A stretch of DNA of 64,000 bases from Bradyrhizobium sp. SK17 (GTDB taxonomy: Bacteria; Pseudomonadota; Alphaproteobacteria; Rhizobiales; Xanthobacteraceae). A program made the position numbers and the translations under genes. Location: assembly GCF_002831585.1 (NCBI RefSeq), contig NZ_CP025113.1, positions 4,603,001 to 4,667,000 on the forward strand. Reading direction: 5' to 3'. Under the pieces are notes generated by a model that did not search any database, had not been told where the DNA came from, and saw only the letters and a program-made list of their open reading frames with translations. Shown piece by piece: positions 49,510-58,403 of the stretch. How positions within the stretch are numbered: position 1 is the stretch's first letter; the number at the start of each line of letters is the position of its first letter.

Positions 49510-52500
49510 GCGGCGGTTCCGCTGGTTTGCGAGCCGCCGCCCGGCGCCGTGCGACCGGCGCGGGCCACGGTGATGGGCAGCGCGAGATCCGGCCAGGCAT
49601 GCGCGACGTCGCGCAGGATGATCAACGCGGGCGCCTTGTCACGCAGGGTCACGCTGAGCGTGAAGTCGTGCAGGAGCTGTGCGATCGCGGCCGCGCGATC
49701 GCGGTGCGCCAGCGCCTCGTTGCGCAGTGCCGTGAAGATCCGGTCCTTGGCGATACGCCCGCGGTTGATCTGCATCAGGATGATGCGGGCCTGGGTGAGG
49801 AACTTGGCGAAGATCGTCGCATCCGCCAGCGACTGGCCGGTGATCAATTCGGTGACAAAGAGATGGAAGCTGCCGGAAGGGTGCTCCAGCACGCGCCCCA
49901 GCACCTCGGCGATATCGCCGTCGGCGAGGCTGCGCCGCAGCAGCAGGCGGGCGCCGTCCTGCACCGCCGGTACGGTCGAGTCCGCCATGACGGCCAACGC
50001 GGCCGCGGGCAGCGCGTCGCCGGGCCAGGCGGTGAGGCGGTTCACCGCGGTCGTTCGTACGTCGTCCCACTCGCTCTCGACCAGCAGCACGGCGTTCTGC
50101 GGGTCGGCGCGGAAGCGGGCCTCGTCAGCTTCAAAGGCATGAAGCGCGAAGCGGCGCACGGCGGCGAACGGATGGTTGCCGAGGCGCGCAAGCTGCCGGA
50201 TCGAGAAGTGCGACGGGGCGCGGCTCTCCAACAGTGTCGCGCCCAGCATGCGGGCGCCGCCGGCACGTGCCTGCAACAGGCGCCAGAGCGTACCATCGTC
50301 GATGCCGGCCGCGGCCTGCGGCAAGGCTTCGACGAACAGCGTCACCATGTCGGCGGCATGGCCTTCGACCGGCTCGGCGCGGAAGAAGCCGGCCATCAAT
50401 GCGTCGCGCAGCCGGATGGCAAAAGCTTCATCGGTCGCCGCAAGACGCGCGACAAGCGGACGGGCGGCCGCGCGCAGCCCGGCATGGGCGCCGGTGGCCG
50501 CCAGGGTGATGCCATCGCGATGCTGCGCAAGCGCTGCGTCGTCGAGCCGCGCCAGCAGGCGCATCGAGGCGATGCGGATCTCCGGCGCATCGGCCTGCAA
50601 GATGGCCTGCCAGAATGCTTCCGGCAGGTCGCCGGGCTGCGTCGGCGTCACGGCGATGAGCTGGATGCTGGCCGCCTGCACGTCGGGGCTGGCGTGGCCG
50701 GTCAGGCCTTCGATCACCTCGGGCTCGAGGGGGCAGTCGCGATCTGGCCATAGCTGAGGCAGCAGCGCGAGAGCCGCGGCGAGGCCGGCGCGCTGCAGGG
50801 CGTCAAGTTCTGCCGGTAACTGCGCGAGCCAGGCCGCGAACGCCTGCGTTGCGCTGGCGCGCTGCTCTCGTGCTGGCGCGCGATCGCGCAGCCAGTGGCG
50901 AGCGCGGCCTTGCACGTCGTCGTACGGGCTCGTCAGCGCGGCGCGAGCAAGCGCGGGGTTGGCCCACGGCCAGTCGGCGCGATCGTCGATGGCGCGGATC
51001 GCCAGATCGCGCATCTCAGATGCCGTCGTCTCGAGCAGTGCGGCGATCAACGCCGCATCGGCCCTGCCGGCATCGATCAGACGCCGCGCGATCGCGGTCG
51101 CGAGCGTAGTGACTTCCGGATAGGGCGAGGCCAGCAGGCCGCCGATCGCGGCGATATCCATCGCATCGGGGCGTGCTGGACCCTCACGCAGTGCTTCGGC
51201 CGCGAACCGCGCCGCCGCATGATTGCGCGCCAGCGCCGCGACGCGCAGCAGCCGCTGCGGCTGGGCATCCCATAGCGCGGGGAACGCTTCCTCGCGCTGC
51301 GCTGGCGCACGCGCGCCGACATGGCGATGCGTGAGCGCTTTGTCATAGAAGCGCGTGGTTGCAGCCGTGGCATGCAGCAGATGGCTGACGCTCCAGACGC
51401 GGCTGAGCGCTTCGGTGGAATGGGGGATGGGACGAAAGCTGCCGTCGATCCGGACATGCTCGGTCCACGTCGCCGGCTTGGTGCCATCGGCGTCGGTGAA
51501 GGCGAGGAGGAGGTCGCTCGCCATCGCCGTGAAGGCGTCCTGTCCGAGCTCGGCGCGCTTGCGCAGCATGCGCCAGGTGCGCCGCTTGAAATAGAGCAGC
51601 GTCTGGTCGGACAGCGCGATGCGCGGAGCTGCGCTCTGCTGTTCCTCGCTGAGCTTCAGCGCCTGGCGGGAACCCGGTATCCAGACGCGGTCGTTATAGA
51701 TCCGGCCGCGATAATACATCGGCGTCGCCAACTCGAATTGCCGTGCCGTCGCGGCGAACAGCGGACCGTCGTCGGTGAGATCGGCATATTTGAACAGGCG
51801 CCGCAGCACCTGCACGAAAGGCGGCCGCGGGCTCATCGCGTGCACGGCCGCGAGCAGCGTCTTGCGCGCGGCGGAGTCTGCGAGTGCTTGATGGGCGAGG
51901 GCGATCAGGAACTGATTGGCAAAACCTGGATGCGCGCCGTTCGCCGCCAGCAGCGCTTGCGTCAAGCCGGCGCCATTGCCGTTCACGAGCGCCATCTCAA
52001 TGTCGCGCATCGCCGCGGTATCTGACGCTCGCGGCAGCGACAGTCGCGGTGACGATCGCCGCGTGCCCATCAATTCGCTTGCGAGGGCATAGGCCGCGTA
52101 ATCGCGCGTCACCGGACTGGCATTGACGTCGGCGCAGCGGCGCAACACGTCGAAGGCGTCCGCGCCGCCGCAGCGTGCCAGCGCATACACCAGGCTGTAA
52201 CTCGCATGCGCCGCGCCAAACTTCTCGGCGAGGGCCGCGAGTTGAGGATAGGCCGACGCCAGCCGGACTACGCCGAGGCGCCACAGCAGGCGGTCGCGCT
52301 CCTTTTCCGGCCACGCGTTTCGCGCACAGATCGCGAGCTTTCTGAGAAGTTCCGCATCGCGTCCGTTGGCATCGGCAGCAGCATCGCGAGCGATCAACGG
52401 CGGTGCATCGCCCTCGATGCGGCGGTAGCCACCGTTGATCTTGGATACCACGACGCTGTCGAACAGCTTTTCGGCGTTCGCGCGCGTAACCGGCGATGTC

Positions 52501-52664
52501 GTCTTGGTTCCGTCCCTCAGGGATGTGCCGCGGCGGCCATATCTAAAATTGACGAGATAGCGTGCGTCGTTATCGGCACGTTCCAGATCGACCAGATCGA
52601 TTTCGTAGAGCTTGTCGGAACCGCCTTCCTTCATCCAGAGGCGAACGGAACGTACGACTTGCAT
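49506..52664 (-). CDS. Retron-associated WGR + HEAT/ARM-repeat protein
   Basis: The 1052-residue protein starts MQVVRSVRLWMKEGGSDKLYEIDL and has an N-terminal WGR domain (to about residue 90; YLVNFRYGRRGTSLRDGTKT). WGR domains bind nucleic acid or its ends, as in PARPs. The remaining ~950 residues are alpha-helical repeats typical of HEAT/ARM proteins (units such as ALPAAALAVMADSTVPAVQDGARLLL). No enzyme motif is visible. It is the first gene of the retron operon, its 3' end coupled to the SWIM gene. The pairing corresponds to the ARM component of retron type XIII. Confidence 0.88.
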   Translation of the reverse strand: MQVVRSVRLWMKEGGSDKLYEIDLVDLERADNDARYLVNFRYGRRGTSLRDGTKTTSPVTRANAEKLFDSVVVSKINGGYRRIEGDAPPLIARDAAADANGRDAELLRKLAICARNAWPEKERDRLLWRLGVVRLASAYPQLAALAEKFGAAHASYSLVYALARCGGADAFDVLRRCADVNASPVTRDYAAYALASELMGTRRSSPRLSLPRASDTAAMRDIEMALVNGNGAGLTQALLAANGAHPGFANQFLIALAHQALADSAARKTLLAAVHAMSPRPPFVQVLRRLFKYADLTDDGPLFAATARQFELATPMYYRGRIYNDRVWIPGSRQALKLSEEQQSAAPRIALSDQTLLYFKRRTWRMLRKRAELGQDAFTAMASDLLLAFTDADGTKPATWTEHVRIDGSFRPIPHSTEALSRVWSVSHLLHATAATTRFYDKALTHRHVGARAPAQREEAFPALWDAQPQRLLRVAALARNHAAARFAAEALREGPARPDAMDIAAIGGLLASPYPEVTTLATAIARRLIDAGRADAALIAALLETTASEMRDLAIRAIDDRADWPWANPALARAALTSPYDDVQGRARHWLRDRAPAREQRASATQAFAAWLAQLPAELDALQRAGLAAALALLPQLWPDRDCPLEPEVIEGLTGHASPDVQAASIQLIAVTPTQPGDLPEAFWQAILQADAPEIRIASMRLLARLDDAALAQHRDGITLAATGAHAGLRAAARPLVARLAATDEAFAIRLRDALMAGFFRAEPVEGHAADMVTLFVEALPQAAAGIDDGTLWRLLQARAGGARMLGATLLESRAPSHFSIRQLARLGNHPFAAVRRFALHAFEADEARFRADPQNAVLLVESEWDDVRTTAVNRLTAWPGDALPAAALAVMADSTVPAVQDGARLLLRRSLADGDIAEVLGRVLEHPSGSFHLFVTELITGQSLADATIFAKFLTQARIILMQINRGRIAKDRIFTALRNEALAHRDRAAAIAQLLHDFTLSVTLRDKAPALIILRDVAHAWPDLALPITVARAGRTAPGGGSQTSGTAA

Positions 52665-52692
52665 TGACCACCCTGGGATGTCCGGGGCGGAC

Positions 52693-52721
52693 TACATCGC
52701 AAGCGGAGCGCGCTGCGTCAA
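52693..52721 (-). promoter_or_regulatory. Candidate retron operon promoter
   Basis: On the minus strand -35 TTGACG (52721-52716) and -10 GATGTA (52698-52693) are separated by 17 bases. The predicted start point is about 20 bases before the ATG of the WGR gene. The rest of the 234-base stretch to 52898 carries no clear gene. Confidence 0.5.
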
Positions 52722-52898
52722 TGGGCGCCTGGTGCAGACGGACTTCGCGTGTGACGTCGAGGTTCCGACCGATGCGGTTCTGTAACACCAGCCGGGTAGG
52801 GTAGCTGTTGCACGGCCTTGCTGGTATGGCGCTGCTGACCGGAGGTCGCTGCGTCTCCCGATCGCGCCGCCGCGAGCCTGCCCCACCCGGAGTATCCG

Positions 52899-53273
52899 AT
52901 GATCCTTGCCAGCTACGCCTATCGCGCCCTCTCCAATTTCGTGTTCCTGGGGCTGGTCTATTTCACGCTGAACCTGCTGGAGAAGTACGAGCAGCGCGCG
53001 ACGGTCGCGATCCTGATCCTGGTCTATGCGGCGATGCATGCGTTCTCCGGCCTGCGCTCGTTCTATTTCTTCCAGCGGATCGAGCGGCTGGAAGGCGAGA
53101 CGCGGCGGTTGGCCGCAGCGGCCGGCGAGGGCCCCAATGCGGCGGCCTCGCGCAAGCAGATCGTCGCCGGTGTCACCGAACTCAGGCATGCCGGCGAGAT
53201 CAAATCCTATATCGACATCTTCTTTCTGGCGCTGGTGATCCTGCTCTGTGTCGCCAAGATCGTGGCCAGCTAG
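52899..53273 (+). CDS. Small membrane protein
   Basis: The 124-residue protein has three hydrophobic segments (LSNFVFLGLVYFTLNLLEKY, RATVAILILVYAAMHAFSG and IKSYIDIFFLALVILLCVAK) and a short cytoplasmic helix between the second and third. It has no recognised motif. It converges on the polysaccharide deacetylase gene. Confidence 0.65.
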   Translation: MILASYAYRALSNFVFLGLVYFTLNLLEKYEQRATVAILILVYAAMHAFSGLRSFYFFQRIERLEGETRRLAAAAGEGPNAAASRKQIVAGVTELRHAGEIKSYIDIFFLALVILLCVAKIVAS

Positions 53274-53279
53274 ATCGCA

Positions 53280-54626
53280 CTAATCAGGTACGCGCTTGCT
53301 GGCGGCCGAGGCTTCGGCGCGCGGCGTGCGCTTGGTGACGTGTACTGCCGCGTTGCTCGCGGCCGGCAGTCCGACATGCTGCGGCATGCCGTGGCCTCTG
53401 CCATGCGGAGCGGGGATCTGATGCGCGGCCTGCTTCGGACGCCTGGCCTGGCGTGCCGAGATCGCCTGCGCGCGCGGTGCACCGGCGGCTGGACCAACCG
53501 CGTGTTGAGCGAGACGACGGCTTGCCGCCGATCGGGACGCGAGCAATGTTACGTCCAGCGCCTCGGGAACGCGAAACACGTCGGCCGCCGGAACAGGCAA
53601 TGTCGAGGCCGCCGCGAACTGCGTCGGCTGCGGCTGTGGCCATGCCGTGCGGACCGGCATGCCGATCCGGGCGTGCTGCGCGTGATCGAGGATGTCGGCG
53701 TCACGCCAGTCCATGTCTGCAAACACAGGCGCAGGCAGCGTGCGAGTAGCGGTGAAGATGAAGTTCGGAATCCTCGGCCAGCGCGAGATCGCCACGGTCT
53801 CGGTCGGCGGACGCATGAACCATTGCTGCGGCTGGGTCGGCGTTGCCGGCCGGTCGGCCGTGGCCGGCACCACATGGACGATGCGATAGCCGCGCTCTTT
53901 CAGCGTGGCGAGGATGCGCGGCAGCGCCGCGACGGTGCGCGGCTGGATGTCGTGCAGCAGCAGGATGCCCTTGTGCTTGGCCTCGATGCGCTGGATCGCG
54001 AGATCGTAGACCCGCTGCGGCGAGATGTGGCGCCAGTCGTCGGCCGGGAAGTCAGCGCTCCAGACCTGGATGCCCTGCGACGCCAGATAGGCCTCGGGAA
54101 TCTCGGCGCGCATCAGGCCGGGGATCCGGAAGAACGGCGCCAGCTTGCTCTTGTCGCCGTTGAGCGCTGCGAGCGTCGAGGCGATGCCGTCGTCGACTTC
54201 CTTTTGCACCTTCTCGAGCGGCATCTTGTTCATCGTCAGCGGATGATTCTGGCTGTGGGTGCCGACGGTATGGCCTGCCGCGATCAGCTTGCGCACGCCC
54301 TCCGGATTGGCCCTGGCCTGCGCGCCGATGGTGAAGAAGGTCGCCTTGACGCATTGGCTGGCGAGGATGGCCAAAATCTGGTTGCTGTATTTCGGCAGCG
54401 GTCCGTCATCGAAGGTCAGCACCACCTCGTGATCGGCGAGCGGCAAGGTCTCCGGATACTGCATGGTGCCGATCCGCGGATGCTCCCTGGGGTCGACGAC
54501 GAGGGTCCGCGAGGTGCCGAGCGCGTTCGGGTTACCCTGGCACTCCGCAGCGCCCGCCTGCTGCGTCAGCAAGCACGAGCCCAGCAGCGCCGCGCCGATC
54601 ACGGTCCGCGACCGCTTCCGGATCAT
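53280..54626 (-). CDS. Polysaccharide deacetylase with long C-terminal extension
   Basis: The preferred ATG begins a signal peptide (MIRKRSRTVIGAALLGSCLLTQQAGA); in-frame starts 7 and 16 codons upstream are possible. The NodB domain follows with TFDDGP (catalytic Asp pair), HSQNH (metal His) and FRIPGLMR, then SADFPADDW. These enzymes remove acetyl groups from surface glycans or peptidoglycan. The C-terminal ~160 residues are Pro/Ala-rich and basic, without known domains. It is followed by a second, frameshifted copy upstream on the same strand, so the pair is a tandem duplication. Confidence 0.85.
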   Translation of the reverse strand: MIRKRSRTVIGAALLGSCLLTQQAGAAECQGNPNALGTSRTLVVDPREHPRIGTMQYPETLPLADHEVVLTFDDGPLPKYSNQILAILASQCVKATFFTIGAQARANPEGVRKLIAAGHTVGTHSQNHPLTMNKMPLEKVQKEVDDGIASTLAALNGDKSKLAPFFRIPGLMRAEIPEAYLASQGIQVWSADFPADDWRHISPQRVYDLAIQRIEAKHKGILLLHDIQPRTVAALPRILATLKERGYRIVHVVPATADRPATPTQPQQWFMRPPTETVAISRWPRIPNFIFTATRTLPAPVFADMDWRDADILDHAQHARIGMPVRTAWPQPQPTQFAAASTLPVPAADVFRVPEALDVTLLASRSAASRRLAQHAVGPAAGAPRAQAISARQARRPKQAAHQIPAPHGRGHGMPQHVGLPAASNAAVHVTKRTPRAEASAASKRVPD

Positions 54627-54743
54627 CACCAGGACGTTTGCAATCATCGAATCTCGGCCGCATTCCAAACGCACTGACGAATCCTTAGGTGCCGCGCCAT
54701 GAACGCCGCCTTAACAGTCTGTAATCCAGCCTTGGGCCTGGGT

Positions 54744-55558
54744 TCAATGTGTCCGATCCGACACGGTTTTCATCGCCGCCGGCACAATGTGGACGACGTG
54801 AAAATTATGCTCCTGCAGATACCTCAAAAAGGCGGGCAGCATTTCGGCGGTTCGCATTTGCGGGTCGTGTAGCAGGATAATTCCCTTGCGGTGGGCTTCG
54901 AGCCGCCCGGTGAGCAGCTTGAGTTCCTCCTCAGGGGTCATCTTGTTCCAGTCGCTGGCCCAGAAGTCGGCCCCGAACACCGCGATACCGCGCTTTTCCA
55001 TGCGGTCCAGCAAAGCGGGGGTCGATTCGAAATACGGGAACCGGAAGAACGGCGTGCTCGGAACCGAGCTCACGGTACCGTGCAGGGCCTTGCCGACTGC
55101 TTCGATCCCCTGGTTGATGTTCGCCTCGGCCTGATCCGTCGGCATCTTGTTGAGATGCGGATGGTCCCAGCTGTGATAGCCGATGCTGTGCCCGAGGCGC
55201 GCGATCTTGCGGACCATGTCGGGGTGATCGGCGGCATTGCGGCCAACCATGAAGAAGGTGGCCAGCACGCATTCGGTCCCGAGCGCGGTCAGCACCTTGT
55301 CGGTGACCCCGGCGTCGGCCCGTCGTCGAAGGTCAGCACCACCTCGCCATCCCTGAGCGGCAGGGTCTGCGGAAAGCTCTTCAGCCCGACGCGCGGATAG
55401 GTCGCAGGATCGACCTCGAGCACACGCGAGGTACCAAGCGCGTCCTTGCGCGGGCATTCGGCGGCGTGGGCCGGGGCGACCAGCGCGGCGGGCGCGAGTG
55501 CGATCAGGATCGCGACAACGTTCAGGATCGGTCGTGGTGCGCTCGACATATTTCTCAT
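54744..55558 (-). pseudogene. Second polysaccharide deacetylase, frameshifted
   Basis: The N terminus (signal peptide MSSAPRPILNVVAILIALAP, then EVVLTFDDGPTPG) is in one frame and the rest (VTDKVLTALGTECVLATFFMVGR, YHSWDHP, FRFPYFES) in the next. Restoring one G in the run at 55307-55310 would give PTPGVTDKVLTALG and a complete NodB protein of about 270 residues. All deacetylase motifs are intact across the break, so it is either a recent loss or a sequence error in a G/C run. It lies beside its paralogue, which supports duplication. Confidence 0.8.
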
Positions 55559-55642
55559 TGCACTGGCCCCCGCCGATTAGGTAATCCGTTCCGCACTCAT
55601 CCAACCAGTTTTTCCCCTCCTGTCAAACCGGCGAAACACGGC

Positions 55643-57064
55643 ATGGCCGAGAATTTCGACGTTGCCGAACCCGCCGAGGCCGACCCGCTGGCGCAGATGC
55701 CGATGCGGGACGAGGAGGGCCAGCTTCGCCCCGAATTCGTCGCTGGCATCACCCGGGCCATCCACGCCGCTGACCGGCCGCTGCTGTGCGAGGTGGTCGC
55801 GGAGCTGCACGAGGCCGATCTCGGCGACCTGATCGCGGCGCTGGAGCCGGACGACCGCGTCACCCTGGTGGAGATCACCGGCACCGATTTCGACTTCTCG
55901 GCGCTCAACGAGGTCGACGAGACGGTCCGCGAGGAAATCCTCGAGGAGCTCGAGCCGGAGACGGTTGCGGAGGGTGTCCGCGAGCTCGAATCCGACGACG
56001 CCGTCGAGCTGCTGGAGAGCCTCGACGAGGAAGACCAGGAAGAGATCCTGGAGAAGCTGCCGGCGGCCGAGCGCGAGGACATCGAGCGCAGCCTGCTGTA
56101 TCCGGAGAATTCCGCTGGCCGGCGGATGCAGACCGAGTTCATCGCGGTGCCGCCGGATCGGACGGTCGGGCAGGCGATCGACTACATGCGCGATACGCCC
56201 GATCTGCCGGACCGCTTCTATGAGATCTATGTGGTCGACGCCGACAGGCACCTGCTCGGCGCGGTGCCGCTCGACGTCCTGCTGCGCACGCGCCGTCCGG
56301 TTCCGGTCGCGGAGCTGATCGACGAGGACCGTCGCCGGGTCTCCGCGCTGGAGGACCAGGAAGCGGTCGCGCGGATGTTCGGCAAGTACAATCTGGTCGC
56401 AGCGCCAGTGGTCGATACCACCGACCGGCTGGTCGGCGTCATCACCATCGACGACGTCGTCGACGTGATCGAGGAGGAGGCCGACGAGGACCTCAAGGCG
56501 CTCGGCGGCGTCACCCATCCGGAAGAGCTGTCCGACACGGTCTGGACCATCGCCCGCGGTCGCTTCAACTGGCTCCTGGTCAATCTCGCCACCGCATTCC
56601 TCGCCTCGTCGGTGCTCGGCCTGTTCGAGGGCCAGCTCGAGAAGATGGTGGCGCTCGCGGTGCTGGCGCCGATCGTGGCGAGCCAGGGCGGCAATGCCGC
56701 GACCCAAACCATGACGGTCGCGGTGCGCGCGCTCGCCACCCGCGAGCTCGGCTCCTACAACGCGATGCGCGTGGTGTTGCGCGAGACCATGGTCGGGCTC
56801 GTCAACGGCATCGCCTTTGCCGTCATCACCGGAATTGCCGCGGTGGCCTGGTTCAAGATTCCGGGGCTTGGCCTCGTGATCGGGCTTGCGATCATCTGCA
56901 ACCTGGTCGCCGGCGCACTCGGCGGCATCCTGATTCCGATGGTGCTGGAACGGGTGCGTGCCGACCCCGCGGTCGCCTCCGGCATGTTTGTCACGACGGT
57001 CACCGACGTGGTCGGCTTCTTCTCGTTCCTCGGCATCGCCACGCTGTGGTTCGGGCTGAAATAG
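55643..57064 (+). CDS. mgtE: Magnesium transporter MgtE
   Basis: MgtE is a Mg2+-gated channel in the inner membrane. The 473-residue protein starts at ATG 55643 (upstream in-frame codons overlap the deacetylase promoter). An N-terminal acidic helical domain (DLGDLIAALEPDDRVTLVEI and following repeats) leads to two CBS domains (VVDADRHLLGAVPLDVLLR and VVDTTDRLVGVITIDDVVDVI). The C-terminal five-helix pore includes the signature ASQGGNAATQTMTVAVRALA. All parts are full length. Confidence 0.95.
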   Translation: MAENFDVAEPAEADPLAQMPMRDEEGQLRPEFVAGITRAIHAADRPLLCEVVAELHEADLGDLIAALEPDDRVTLVEITGTDFDFSALNEVDETVREEILEELEPETVAEGVRELESDDAVELLESLDEEDQEEILEKLPAAEREDIERSLLYPENSAGRRMQTEFIAVPPDRTVGQAIDYMRDTPDLPDRFYEIYVVDADRHLLGAVPLDVLLRTRRPVPVAELIDEDRRRVSALEDQEAVARMFGKYNLVAAPVVDTTDRLVGVITIDDVVDVIEEEADEDLKALGGVTHPEELSDTVWTIARGRFNWLLVNLATAFLASSVLGLFEGQLEKMVALAVLAPIVASQGGNAATQTMTVAVRALATRELGSYNAMRVVLRETMVGLVNGIAFAVITGIAAVAWFKIPGLGLVIGLAIICNLVAGALGGILIPMVLERVRADPAVASGMFVTTVTDVVGFFSFLGIATLWFGLK

Positions 57065-57145
57065 CGGGAGCCTTGACGACCGGCTTATCGTTAATCGCGG
57101 CTTAACGGGGTTGGTGGAAGATGCGCCATCTCGAAGGGGGCCATC

Positions 57146-57466
57146 ATGCAGCGATTGCGGCTCAAGGCGGACGGACGGATCGTTGAATTGCGGGACGGGC
57201 AGGAAGTCCCGCTCGTGCCCGCGCATCCGGCCGAGGCGGCGACGGCGGCCGGCGCCACGCAACCTGCCGTGCGGGATCTGCGCCGCCGCGCCCAGCTCAC
57301 CCAGCTCGAATTCGCTGCCAAGCTCGGCGTGCCCGTGGAAACCATCCGCAACTGGGAGCAGGGCAAGCGCGCACCGCGGGGACCTGCCCGCGCGCTGCTC
57401 GCCGTGATCGCCCATTCGCCGGAAACGGTGTTCGCCGCGCTGTCGAGCGAGCCGACGGCGGCGTGA
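57146..57466 (+). CDS. Helix-turn-helix regulator (HigA/XRE-like)
   Basis: The 106-residue protein has a short N-terminal beta region (MQRLRLKADGRIVELRDG) and a C-terminal HTH (DLRRRAQLTQLEFAAKLGVPVETIRNWEQGKRAPRGPARALLAVI). That arrangement is like MqsA/HigA-type antitoxins. No toxin gene is adjacent, so it may be a stand-alone regulator. Confidence 0.82.
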   Translation: MQRLRLKADGRIVELRDGQEVPLVPAHPAEAATAAGATQPAVRDLRRRAQLTQLEFAAKLGVPVETIRNWEQGKRAPRGPARALLAVIAHSPETVFAALSSEPTAA

Positions 57467-57539
57467 GCCGACACGACCAGCGTGCGCTCCACCTGGCCTG
57501 CGATTCAGCCCTGTGTTGCTTGCCGGATTGTTTTGCCGA

Positions 57540-57920
57540 TCACCTGAGGTGATACTTCCTGCCGTTGGTGTTCGGGTCGGTATTGTCGCTGGTGGAGAAC
57601 ATCAGGGCCGGGCCGAAATAATTCCAGCTGTCCCGGTAGAGCCAGAAGCGGCCCGCGCCCTTGTCGATGATGTCCTGCTGGGGCGTGTTCGCCGGGCCGA
57701 GCAGTCGGTCGTCCTCATACAACTTGGCGGCATCAAGCGGGCCGTCAAAATATTTGACGGGCATCAGATACGCATGGCCTTGGTAGAGCCGCATCATGCC
57801 CCGGAGGAGATGTTTGTCGATCGGGCTTGGAGGAACCAGGTAAAGCAGCGCAGTTGACGCGAGCGCAAACAGCGTCGATCCGATTACGATGCGGGTGCTT
57901 GCTGATGTCTTATGCGCCAA
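57540..57920 (-). CDS. Hypothetical anchored protein
   Basis: The 126-residue product has an N-terminal hydrophobic segment (RIVIGSTLFALASTALLYLV) that is a signal anchor. The outer part is rich in Tyr/Asp/Asn (AGRFWLYRDSWNYFGPALMF). Its start overlaps the end of the 63-residue gene by 11 bases. I do not recognise it. Confidence 0.6.
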   Translation of the reverse strand: MAHKTSASTRIVIGSTLFALASTALLYLVPPSPIDKHLLRGMMRLYQGHAYLMPVKYFDGPLDAAKLYEDDRLLGPANTPQQDIIDKGAGRFWLYRDSWNYFGPALMFSTSDNTDPNTNGRKYHLR

Positions 57921-58101
57921 TTTTCTCAGGCTCCTTGTTGTGAGGCTTTCCTTCCAGACCAGCTCCCCTGATCCCGAATAGCCGATAGGAGTCCGTCAAG
58001 CCCTGTTCGTGGCCTTCGCGAAAACCAACCCGATACGCCATGCGCGCGCTGACACCGAGCAGAGCAACCATGCCAAGAGCGAGGAGGAATGCGGTCAGCA
58101 T
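57910..58101 (-). CDS. Small membrane protein
   Basis: The 63-residue product starts MLTAFLLALGMVALLGVSAR and continues with a polar tail containing YRVGFREGHEQGLTDSYRLFG. The single helix anchors it. It overlaps the next gene, so the two are co-transcribed. The 302 bases between it and the LysR gene carry no feature I can support. Confidence 0.58.
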   Translation of the reverse strand: MLTAFLLALGMVALLGVSARMAYRVGFREGHEQGLTDSYRLFGIRGAGLEGKPHNKEPEKIGA

Positions 58102-58403
58102 GGGGCAGGGCCAACGGTGGCTGTAAGCTGGATCGTGAACCTATACAGCCGTTCATCATGCCAATCTATATCCGACTTGCGGCTTTCCCATGCCGGATTC
58201 GCAAGAAGTTTACATCGGTTGTGGCGAAACACCGTCCGCACGCGCTGGGGGAATTTGGCGATCGGCGGCCGCGTGATTGCTCGAAACGATCGGCGTGTTT
58301 GGACATCAACGCTGTCCGGGTGGTTCGCTGCGTTGGGTCACGGCCAGGCTTTTCATCTTTTGATCGGTGATTTCGCGCACGGGATGGGAACCTCCCGGCC
58401 GGT

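Noticed and set aside
57146..57466. Toxin-antitoxin locus
   Set aside because: The HTH protein resembles an antitoxin, but neither neighbour looks like a RelE/HigB toxin.
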